From JBFGCA01 sp041567315 (lineage in GTDB: Bacteria > Acidobacteriota > Thermoanaerobaculia > Multivoradales > JAHEKO01): 15,343 nucleotides of DNA. Location: contig JBFGCA010000114.1 in the NCBI GenBank assembly GCA_041567315.1, positions 1 to 15,343 on the forward strand. The letters are read 5' to 3'. Of the stretch, positions 6,242-12,218 are shown one piece after another; positions within the stretch are counted from its first letter, which is position 1; every line of letters starts with the position of its first letter. A program made the position numbers and the translations under genes. Under the pieces are notes generated by a model that was given only the letters and a program-made list of their open reading frames with translations, did not search any database and was not told the DNA's origin.

Positions 6242-7783
6242 GTGAGGGCGACGACGGTGATGGCGAACGGGTCGTGGCGGTGGCAGGCGGTGGCGGCGGT
6301 GGCGCTCGCGCTGGCGGGGTGCGGGCCGAGCACGGCGGGGCAGCAGGCGGTGCGGGTGGTGTCGGTGACGCCGGTCGGCGAGGTGGTGCCGGGGCACGCG
6401 CCGGCGGGGCAGGTCGAGCAGATCGCGGCGCTCTACGAGGAGCTGGCGGCGGTGACCGGCGAGTTCGAGGCGCGCCTCGAGCTGATCGCGGCCGGTGAGG
6501 CCTGGGCCGAGGAGGAGGTGCTGGCCGAGCTGCGCGGGCGGCTGCAGCGGGCCGCCGAGGCCTGCGGCGCGCTGGCCGGCTGCGACCTGGGCCGGTTCGT
6601 GGCCGGCTACGACCTGCTGTTCGGGGCCCAGGGGCGGGCGCTTCGCGCCCAGCGGGCGGCGCTCGACGCGCTGACCGCCGGGCTCGAGGAGCGCTCCGCC
6701 GAGCGCGAGCCGGGGACCGCCCCCTTCCGCGGCGCCATGCCACAGCTCGACCGCGCCGCCTCGTTGCTCCGCGGCACCGACCTGCGGGAGCTGATCGAGC
6801 TCAACGGCCCGGTGCGGGCGGCGCTCGACGACTGGCTCACCTGGCTGCGGCCGGGGCTGATGGAGGCCTACTACAACTACCAGTTCCTGCGCTCCAGGAT
6901 GGCGCCGGTCTACGAGCAGGCGGGGCTGCCGGAGGCGCTGCTCTTCGGCATGATCGCCACCGAGAGCCGCGGCAAGGTGCACGCCTTCTCGCGGGCCGGG
7001 GCGGCCGGGCCGCTGCAGTTCATGCGCGGGACCGGCCACCGCTACGGGCTGGTGGAGGTCGACGGCTTCGACCTGCGGCTCGACCCCGAGGCCTCCGTCC
7101 GCGCCAACGTCGCCTACCTCAACGAGTACTTCCGCGAGTTCAACAACAGCCTGGAGAAGGCGCTGGCGGCCTACAACGGCGGCGAGAACCGGGCGCGGAG
7201 CGTCGACCGCCGTCACGGCGGCGCCAGCTTCTGGGACCGCCGGGTCTACTACTCCTTCCCGCAGGAGACGCGCGAGTACGTGCCGCGGATCCTGGCCGCG
7301 GCCTGGCTGTTCCTCCATCCCGAGGAGTACCGGCTCGAGTTCCCGGCCCCGGACGTGACCACCACGCGGCTGGTGCTCAAGCGCGACGCCTCGCTCAGCG
7401 AGCTGACCGTCTGTCTGGGACAGGCGGGCAACCGCGACGGCTGGTTCCGGACGCTGCGCAACCTCAACCCCCGGGTCACCCCGGCCGAGCGGCTCGAGGC
7501 CGGTCAGCAGATCGAGGTCCCGGTCGCCGTGGCGCGGGTCTACGAGGCGCGCTGCCTGGAGGGCCAGCTGCTGGCCCACGCCCGCGAGCTGCACGAGGCC
7601 AACTACCCCGAGGAGCCGGTGATGATCCCCTACACCGTGCGCAGCGGCGACACCCTGCACCGCATCGCCGCCCGGTTCCCGTGCGCCTCGCTGGGCGAAA
7701 TTGCCGCCCTCAACCGGATCCGGGCGCCGCGCTACGTGATCCGGGTCGGCCAGCAGCTGCAGATTCCTACCTGCGACCGGTAG
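6242..7783 (+). CDS. MltD-like membrane-bound lytic murein transglycosylase lipoprotein (SLT domain plus LysM)
   Basis: The protein should cleave the MurNAc-GlcNAc bond of peptidoglycan to 1,6-anhydro products. Counting from GTG 6242 (513 residues), a signal peptide ends in the lipobox LALAGC with Cys27 as lipid anchor. Residues 55-200 are Ala/Glu/Leu-rich and helical, longer than needed for a simple linker. The SLT catalytic domain spans about 225-360: catalytic Glu241 in MIATESRGK, SRAGAAGPLQFM (250-261), and AYNGGENR (310-317). A degenerate LysM-like segment (about 376-428) and a clear LysM (462-509, YTVRSGDTLHRIAARF) follow and should bind glycan. Length and order match MltD. The start is uncertain: GTG 6242 almost abuts GGAGGAGG, while ATG 6260 (507 residues) gives a more usual lipoprotein signal; the true start may be 6257-6260. 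It is flanked by same-strand genes but seems separately transcribed. Confidence 0.9.
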   Translation: MRATTVMANGSWRWQAVAAVALALAGCGPSTAGQQAVRVVSVTPVGEVVPGHAPAGQVEQIAALYEELAAVTGEFEARLELIAAGEAWAEEEVLAELRGRLQRAAEACGALAGCDLGRFVAGYDLLFGAQGRALRAQRAALDALTAGLEERSAEREPGTAPFRGAMPQLDRAASLLRGTDLRELIELNGPVRAALDDWLTWLRPGLMEAYYNYQFLRSRMAPVYEQAGLPEALLFGMIATESRGKVHAFSRAGAAGPLQFMRGTGHRYGLVEVDGFDLRLDPEASVRANVAYLNEYFREFNNSLEKALAAYNGGENRARSVDRRHGGASFWDRRVYYSFPQETREYVPRILAAAWLFLHPEEYRLEFPAPDVTTTRLVLKRDASLSELTVCLGQAGNRDGWFRTLRNLNPRVTPAERLEAGQQIEVPVAVARVYEARCLEGQLLAHARELHEANYPEEPVMIPYTVRSGDTLHRIAARFPCASLGEIAALNRIRAPRYVIRVGQQLQIPTCDR

Positions 7784-7909
7784 CGGCCCCGTAGCGCGGC
7801 GAGCCGCGAGCGCGAGCCGCCCAGGTAGCGCCGTTCGCCTCCTCGCTCGCTTGGAAGGCCGTCGGCGCGGCCGGGCCGGGCGCCGCGCGCTGCGTATACT
7901 CGCCGCGCC
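7784..7909 (+). other. Intergenic region with GC-rich inverted repeats
   Basis: The 126 bp between the transglycosylase and the phosphorylase gene hold several short complementary GC-rich blocks such as GCGGCGAGCC and its partners between about 7796 and 7830, and TCGCTCGC near 7845. These could fold as hairpins and end the upstream transcript, but there is no T-run. I see no open frame with a plausible start here. The right end carries the TATACT promoter element. Confidence 0.3.
7895..7900 (+). promoter_or_regulatory. Candidate -10 element of the phosphorylase-deaminase operon
   Basis: TATACT matches the -10 consensus at five of six positions and stands out in a stretch of nearly pure G and C. 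Its last base is 10 nt before the ATG at 7910, so transcription is predicted to start within about 3 nt of the ATG. There is no Shine-Dalgarno sequence, which fits a leaderless mRNA. No -35 is evident. Confidence 0.45.
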
Positions 7910-8644
7910 ATGGCGGACGACCGGCTACCGCTGCTGCGGGTCAAGCCCTCCGAGGTGGCCGAGCGGGCGCTGGTGGTGGGCGACCCGGCCCGCGCCGAGC
8001 AGGCGGCGGGGATGCTCGAAGAGGTCCGCCCGGTGGGCGCCAATCGCGAGTACCGCACCTGGACCGGGCGGGCCGGCGGGCGGCGGATCACCGTCGCCTC
8101 GCACGGCGTCGGCAGCGCCGGCGCGGGGGTCTGCTTCGAGGAGCTGGCGCGGGCCGGCGCCCGGGTGCTGGTGCGGGCCGGCACCTGCGGCGCGCTCACC
8201 GACGAGCTGGCCGACGGCGAGCTGGTGGTGGCGACCGGCGCGGTGCGCGACGACGGGCTGACGCCGCGGCTGATGCCGCTCTCCTATCCCGCCGTGGCCC
8301 ACCACGAGGTGGTCGCCGCCCTGCTGTCGGCGGCCGGTGAGCGTGGACTGACGGCGCGCGCCGGGCTGGTGCTGGCCACCGACCTCTTCTACCCCTCGCC
8401 GGCGCTGGGGGTGGACTGGAAGACCTGGCAGGCCGGCCGGGTGGTGGCGGTCGAGATGGAGCTCGGCGCGCTCTTCGTGGTGGCGTCGCTCCACGGTCTC
8501 AGGGCCGGGGGTCTGCTCACCGTCGATGGCAACCCGACCCGCAGCGCCCAGGACATGAGCGAGTACGACCCCTACCGCGGGGTGGTGGCGACCGGAGTCA
8601 CCCGCATGCTGGAGATCGCCATCGACGCCCTGGCAGCGTTGTGA
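7910..8644 (+). CDS. Purine nucleoside / uridine phosphorylase family protein (NP-I fold)
   Basis: The 244-residue protein has the hexameric nucleoside phosphorylase pattern shared by DeoD and Udp. It shows VVGDPARAE (22-30, with Arg28 for phosphate binding), NREYRTWTG (45-53), SHGVGSAGAGVCFEEL (64-79), RAGTCGAL (89-96, phosphate-binding Arg89), DLFYPSP (158-164), VEMELG (181-186, ribose-binding Glu/Met/Glu), and Asp206 in TVDGNP at the position of the catalytic Asp of purine enzymes. These enzymes split a nucleoside with phosphate into base and ribose 1-phosphate. FYP resembles Udp while Asp206 suggests purines, so base specificity is open. The ATG at 7910 has a -10-like element immediately upstream and no ribosome site. 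It is followed after 13 bp by a nucleoside-deaminase-like gene, which supports a purine salvage role. Confidence 0.85.
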   Translation: MADDRLPLLRVKPSEVAERALVVGDPARAEQAAGMLEEVRPVGANREYRTWTGRAGGRRITVASHGVGSAGAGVCFEELARAGARVLVRAGTCGALTDELADGELVVATGAVRDDGLTPRLMPLSYPAVAHHEVVAALLSAAGERGLTARAGLVLATDLFYPSPALGVDWKTWQAGRVVAVEMELGALFVVASLHGLRAGGLLTVDGNPTRSAQDMSEYDPYRGVVATGVTRMLEIAIDALAAL

Positions 8645-8657
8645 CGGAGGCCGGACC

Positions 8658-10007
8658 GTGAGCGGGGGTCCGGGCGCCGACCTGCTGGTCGCCGGCGGGG
8701 CGGTGGTCACCATGGACGCCGCCGGCACCGTGCTCGAGTGCGGGGCGGTGGCGATCCGCGGCGCCGAGATCGTAGCGATCGGGCCGGCGGCGGTGATCGA
8801 GGAGCGCTTCGCCGGCGCCGCGCCGGAGGTGATCGACGCCGCCGGGATGGCGGTGATCCCCGGCCTGGCCGACGTCCACTGCCACGGCGCCGACTCGCTG
8901 TTCCGCGGACTGGTCGACGACCTGCCGCTCGAGCCCTGGCTGGAGCGGCTGTGGGAAGTGGAGCGGCGCACTCTCGGCCCGGCGACGGTCCGCGCCGGCT
9001 CGCGGCTGGCCTACGCGGAGCTGCTGCTGGGCGGCGTCACCACGGTGCTCGACATGTTCTGGTTTCCCGAGGCGGTGGCCGAGGCGGCGGTCGAGGCCGG
9101 GATCCGGGTGGTCACCGGCCCGTGTCTTTTCGACTCGCCGGCCGTCGACCGGCGCTCGGAGGAGGAGCGGCTGGCCCGTGGGCGCGAGTTCCTGGAGCAC
9201 TACCGCCGCCATCCGCGGATCACCCCCTGCGTCCTGCCGCACGGCGCCTACACGGTCTCGCCGGCGCTGCTGGCCGAGGCCCGGCGGCTGGCGCAGGAGT
9301 TCGGGGTGCTGATGAGCACCCACGCCTCGGAGACCACGGCCGAGGTGGCCACCGTCCGCGAGCGCTACGGCTGCAGCCCGCCCCGGCACCTCGACGCCCT
9401 GGGACTGCTCGACGGTCCGGCCCTGCTGGCCCACGGGGTCCAGCTCGCGCCCGACGAGATCGAGTTGCTGGCCGAGCGGGGGACGGCGGTGGCGCACTGC
9501 CCGCTCTCCAACCTCAAGCTGGGCTCGGGGGTGGCGCCGGTGCCGGCCCTGCGCGCCGCCGGCGTCGAGGTGGGTCTGGGCACCGACGGCCCGGTGTCGG
9601 GCAACGACCTCGACATGTGGCTGGCGATGCGGCTCGCCGCCGTGCTCCACAAGGGGGTCCATCGCGACCCGGCGCTGCTGCCGGCCCGCGAGGTGCTCGC
9701 CCTGGCCACCCGCGACGGCGCGGCGGCGCTGGGGCTGGGGGACCGGGTGGGCTCGCTCGAGGCCGGCAAGCGCGCCGATCTCGCCGTCGTCGATCTCGGC
9801 GGCGCCCACCTGGCGCCGCGCTACGACCTGCTGTCGCACCTGGTCTACGCGGCCGGCCGGGCCGACGTCGACACCGTGGTGGTCGACGGCCGGGTGGTGG
9901 TCCGCCACCGCCGGCTCGAGACCCTCGACCTGGCGGCGGCGATCGCCGAGGTCGAGGAGGTGGCGCGGCGGGTGGCGGCCGGCGAGGACCAGACCGGGCG
10001 GCGCTAG
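8658..10007 (+). CDS. Amidohydrolase of the MTA/SAH deaminase (TRZ/ATZ) type
   Basis: The 449-residue protein has the metal-dependent amidohydrolase layout: an N-terminal beta sandwich (about 8-65), a TIM barrel, and a C-terminal return to the sandwich (about 365-415, GSLEAGKRADLAVVDL). The site residues are visible: His74 and His76 (DVHCHGADSLFRG), His222 and Glu225 (STHASET), His259 (LLAHGV), and Asp310 (GLGTDGP). LFRG after the HxH and the HxxET motif are typical of the 5'-methylthioadenosine/S-adenosylhomocysteine deaminase group, which convert adenine nucleosides to inosine analogues; guanine deaminase or triazine hydrolase relatives share the fold. GTG 8658 has GGAGG with 7-nt spacing. 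Lying 13 bp after the phosphorylase gene, it is surely in one operon; deamination followed by phosphorolysis would make a short salvage route, which is inference. The end is convergent with the membrane protein gene, 21 bp away. Confidence 0.88.
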   Translation: MSGGPGADLLVAGGAVVTMDAAGTVLECGAVAIRGAEIVAIGPAAVIEERFAGAAPEVIDAAGMAVIPGLADVHCHGADSLFRGLVDDLPLEPWLERLWEVERRTLGPATVRAGSRLAYAELLLGGVTTVLDMFWFPEAVAEAAVEAGIRVVTGPCLFDSPAVDRRSEEERLARGREFLEHYRRHPRITPCVLPHGAYTVSPALLAEARRLAQEFGVLMSTHASETTAEVATVRERYGCSPPRHLDALGLLDGPALLAHGVQLAPDEIELLAERGTAVAHCPLSNLKLGSGVAPVPALRAAGVEVGLGTDGPVSGNDLDMWLAMRLAAVLHKGVHRDPALLPAREVLALATRDGAAALGLGDRVGSLEAGKRADLAVVDLGGAHLAPRYDLLSHLVYAAGRADVDTVVVDGRVVVRHRRLETLDLAAAIAEVEEVARRVAAGEDQTGRR

Positions 10008-10028
10008 ACGCCTGCTGGCCCGCCGCGG

Positions 10029-10517
10029 CTACTGGTCGGCGGCCAGCCGCCGGGCGTCGGCCAGCAGGGTCTCGACGCGCCGCAGCCTCTCGTCGGCCCC
10101 CATGCCGGTGCCCGTGCCGGCGCCGCTGCCCCGACGGACCGCGCGGTCGACCTCGACCACCAGCGAGCGCAGCGCCGAGGCCGCGCTCTGCGCCTGGGCG
10201 CAGGCCGGCGAGAGACAGGCTCCGCAGGCGGTCTCGGCGGCGCCCAGCTGCCGGCCGACCTCGATGAAGGCGATCCCCCAGGAGTCGGTCTGGCCGCCCG
10301 TGGCGTCCTGGTGGGCCAGCTCGGCGACGAACAGGTCGTAGGCGTTCGAGGCCGCCGCCAGGCAGTCGCCGGTCGCCGCCGTCCGCTTCTCCTCTTCCCC
10401 CGGCCTCAACTCCCCCAGATCCGCTTGCTCGAAGCGCTGCTCGATCCAGGGCAGCCCCTCGGAGTAGAGGAAGTAGCCCAGCACCACGACGACGGCCAGC
10501 GCGAAGAGCCGGCCCAT
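10029..10517 (-). CDS. Membrane-anchored cysteine-containing protein of unknown function
   Basis: The 162-residue protein is not recognised. One N-terminal transmembrane segment (about 4-18) with a very short cytoplasmic end would place the rest in the periplasm (N-in signal anchor). After an acidic linker (30-46) the body is Ala-rich and helical, with Cys52 and a cluster at Cys98, Cys101 and Cys106 (CGACLSPAC), suggesting disulfides or a metal site. A Gly/Thr-rich stretch (130-139) precedes a charged C-terminal helix. The ATG at 10517-10515 overlaps the stop codon of the upstream arginine-rich gene (TGATG), so translation is probably coupled. The upstream partner and the nearby PilZ gene are the only functional hints. 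The start is chosen because of this overlap and the immediate transmembrane segment. Confidence 0.75.
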   Translation of the reverse strand: MGRLFALAVVVVLGYFLYSEGLPWIEQRFEQADLGELRPGEEEKRTAATGDCLAAASNAYDLFVAELAHQDATGGQTDSWGIAFIEVGRQLGAAETACGACLSPACAQAQSAASALRSLVVEVDRAVRRGSGAGTGTGMGADERLRRVETLLADARRLAADQ

Positions 10518-10768
10518 CAGTCGCGCCGGCGATCGTCGCCGTGGCGGCGGTCGCCTCCCGAGCGCCGGTCGCCACCCCGGCGGCGATCGAACCCGCTGCG
10601 GCGATCGCGTGCGCTGTCGCCGAGGACGTAGTCGTCCTCGCCCTGCTCTAGGGGCGCCCGGCGCTCGGCGTTGCGGCGGTCCTTGCCCGATCGGCGCTCT
10701 CTGCCCGATCGCCTGTCGCGACCGCTGCGGCGCTCGTCCGGGCGGCTCGGATCGGATCTGTCCGGCAT
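10517..10768 (-). CDS. Arginine-rich RRSGxDRR-repeat small protein
   Basis: The 83-residue protein is about one third arginine (27 of 83). It consists of two blocks of near-identical short repeats of the form DRRSGx (about 11-37 and 54-83; for example RRSGRDRRSGRERRSGKDRR at 13-32) around an acidic middle (EQGEDDYVLGD, 41-51). It has no signal peptide or transmembrane segment and is likely disordered, polyampholytic and cytoplasmic; the pattern could bind nucleic acid, lipid head groups or a partner protein. Reality as a gene is supported by an ideal GAGGAGGAG ribosome site 6 nt before the ATG, an upstream -10-like TATGCT, and TGATG coupling to the next gene. Similar RRSGxDRR runs occur, as I recall, near the N-termini of some PilZ and signalling proteins, but I know no stand-alone family. 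Function unknown. Confidence 0.7.
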   Translation of the reverse strand: MPDRSDPSRPDERRSGRDRRSGRERRSGKDRRNAERRAPLEQGEDDYVLGDSARDRRSGFDRRRGGDRRSGGDRRHGDDRRRD

Positions 10769-10815
10769 CGGCGGCTCCTCCTCGACGGCGGGGGAATGAA
10801 AAGGGTTGCGGGCCG

Positions 10816-10821
10816 AGCATA
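10816..10821 (-). promoter_or_regulatory. Candidate -10 element for the arginine-rich repeat gene
   Basis: On the minus strand the hexamer is TATGCT followed by CGG, the same core as upstream of the DUF4442 gene. It sits in an AT-richer patch (10795-10825) of the 117-bp region divergent from the PilZ gene. The leader would be about 40 nt, carrying the GAGGAGGAG ribosome site. Confidence 0.4.
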
Positions 10822-10881
10822 AACCAGGGCGCCGCCGGCGACTGTGGGCGGCTGCACAGCGAGCAGCCCTCCACCACGGAC

Positions 10882-10890
10882 TGCTATGGT
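10882..10890 (+). promoter_or_regulatory. Candidate extended -10 element for the PilZ gene
   Basis: TGCTATGGT is an extended -10 that contains the annotated ATG (10886-10888) within its hexamer. If it is used, transcription would begin near 10897 and the first codon would be an in-frame GTG at 10898 or 10895, not the ATG. Inference from sequence only. Confidence 0.35.
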
Positions 10891-11602
10891 GTCGGTGGTG
10901 GGCGAGCCCTCGCGGAAGAAGCGCCCGGCGGAGCGTCGCCGGGAGTCGCGCATCCCCCTTCCGAGCTGCGCCGTGGCCTCGGAGATGGGAGCGGTCGAGC
11001 TGGTCAACCTGAGCCGCTCCGGGATGCGGCTCGAGGTCGAGCCGCTCGAGCCGCTGGAGATCGACGCGCTGTTCCACTTCAAGTTGAGCGACGGCAGCCA
11101 TTCGGCGCGGGTCGAGGGCCGGGTCCGCTGGTTGGGCCCGGAGCGCGTGCGGCGCCGCCGCGGAGGCGAGCGGAAGGTCTACGAGGTGGGCGTCGCCTTC
11201 ACCCGCCTGCTGACCCCGGCCACCGAGGGCATCTGGGGGCATCTGGCGGAACGCGCCGGGGCGCCGCCGCCGGTCGTGGAGCCGCCGCCCGAAGCCGAGA
11301 CCGCCGAAGCCGCCCGGCCGCGGTCGCGGTCCGAGGAGCTGCTGATCTCGATCCTGGAGCCCGCCGACGGGGCGACCGTCGGGGCCGCCGCGATCGTCGT
11401 CGTCGGCGCCGTGCGCGGCCGGCTGGCGCCCGCCTCGGTGGTGGTCAACGGTCACAAGGCCGAGCTGGGCGGCGACCGCTTCGAGGCCCGGGTGCGCCTC
11501 CGGCCGGGCCCCAATCGGATCACCGCGATCGCCGCCGAGGTGGATGGCACCTACCGCTCGTCCCGGCCGATCACCGTGGTCTACAGCAAGCGCGACCGCT
11601 AG
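10886..11602 (+). CDS. PilZ-domain protein fused to a C-terminal Ig-like (glucodextranase-B-like) domain
   Basis: From ATG 10886 the protein has 238 residues. A basic N-terminus leads into a PilZ domain (about 16-118) with the c-di-GMP-binding signature: RRRESR (17-22, RxxxR) and NLSRSG (41-46, the [D/N]xSxxG motif with Asn). A Pro/Glu/Arg linker (125-150) connects to a second domain (about 153-234: ISILEPADGATV, then SVVVNGHKAEL, RFEARVRLRPGPNRITAIA, ITVVY), the pattern of bacterial Ig-like domains near the glucodextranase B type. There is no signal peptide or transmembrane segment, so both domains would be cytoplasmic, which is unusual for that second domain. The ATG lacks a ribosome site and lies inside a -10-like element; GTG 10898 may be the true start. 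The gene is divergent from the RRSGxDRR-repeat gene and 79 bp upstream of the sigma factor gene. Confidence 0.8.
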   Translation: MVSVVGEPSRKKRPAERRRESRIPLPSCAVASEMGAVELVNLSRSGMRLEVEPLEPLEIDALFHFKLSDGSHSARVEGRVRWLGPERVRRRRGGERKVYEVGVAFTRLLTPATEGIWGHLAERAGAPPPVVEPPPEAETAEAARPRSRSEELLISILEPADGATVGAAAIVVVGAVRGRLAPASVVVNGHKAELGGDRFEARVRLRPGPNRITAIAAEVDGTYRSSRPITVVYSKRDR

Positions 11603-11681
11603 CCCGCCGCCGCCTCGCTGGACCGGACTTCCGGCACGGTGGTAACCTCGGCTGTCACGTATTCAAGGGCTGGGCGGGCTG
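11603..11681 (+). other. Short intergenic region upstream of the sigma factor gene
   Basis: The 79 bp contain a small hairpin (CCGGACTTCCGG near 11622) and AT-containing stretches GGTAACC (11641-11647) and GTATTC (11659-11664) that could be promoter elements of the sigma gene. Neither gives a convincing -35/-10 pair, and the sigma gene may be read through from the PilZ gene. Confidence 0.25.
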
Positions 11682-12218
11682 ATGATCGATTCGGGCGGGC
11701 CGGGCAACAAGCCGTCGCTGGCGGCGCTGCTCGAGGAGCTGCAGCCGCAGATCCAGGGGGTCCTGGCGCGCCATCGGGTGCCGGTGCAGGACTCCGAGGA
11801 CCTGCTGCACGACGCCGTGCTGCTCTATCTCTACAAGCGCCGGGAGGTGATCGATCCGCGGGGCTGGCTGATCGGGGCCCTGCGCCTGGGCTGCCTGCAG
11901 TACTGGCGCCGCCGCCGTCGCCAGCTCTACGACGCGGTCGACCGCGTGCTGCTGGAGGAGCTGGCAGGTCTCGAGGAGCCGCCGCAGGAGGCCGAGGACC
12001 GGCGGCGCGACCTCGACCGGGTGCTGGCGGAGCTGCCCGGACGCTGCCGGCGGCTGTTCCGGCTGCGGTACCGGCTCGAGTGTTCGCCTGTCGAGACCGC
12101 GGACCGCATGGGCTACAAGCGCTCGAGTATCTACAAGGTCAACGAGCGCTGTCTGGCCGCCCTCGCCGGCCGGCTGATCGAAGGCGGCTGGATCGACGAG
12201 CCCGCCGTCAGCGCCTGA
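11682..12218 (+). CDS. ECF-like RNA polymerase sigma factor (sigma-70 family)
   Basis: The 178-residue protein has regions 2 and 4 only, as in ECF sigma factors. Region 2 spans about 16-81 (EDLLHDAVLLYLYKRREV, 39-56; DPRGWLIGALRLGCLQYWRR, 58-77, with basic RRRRRQ after it, the -10 recognition part). A charged linker (90-112) follows, then region 4 (113-165) with the helix-turn-helix SPVETADRMGYKRSSIYKVN (135-154). It would direct RNA polymerase to a small set of promoters. The start is ATG 11682; an ATG-like TGATGAT context and a weak GGGCGGG upstream make it only moderately supported. No anti-sigma gene lies beside it: the neighbour upstream is the PilZ gene, and downstream is a convergent gene overlapping by 11 bp. 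Control is therefore not obvious. Confidence 0.85.
   Translation: MIDSGGPGNKPSLAALLEELQPQIQGVLARHRVPVQDSEDLLHDAVLLYLYKRREVIDPRGWLIGALRLGCLQYWRRRRRQLYDAVDRVLLEELAGLEEPPQEAEDRRRDLDRVLAELPGRCRRLFRLRYRLECSPVETADRMGYKRSSIYKVNERCLAALAGRLIEGGWIDEPAVSA

Noticed and set aside
4924..6333. Open frame (469 codons) on the minus strand across the duplicated secreted protein and its promoter region
   Set aside because: It is antisense to a gene with a signal peptide and strong ribosome site and has no recognisable domain.
10517..10768. The DRRSGx-coding DNA as a CRISPR or other non-coding repeat array
   Set aside because: The units are short, uneven and keep the reading frame with coding-type variation; there are no spacers of constant length. 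It is better explained as a repeat protein gene.
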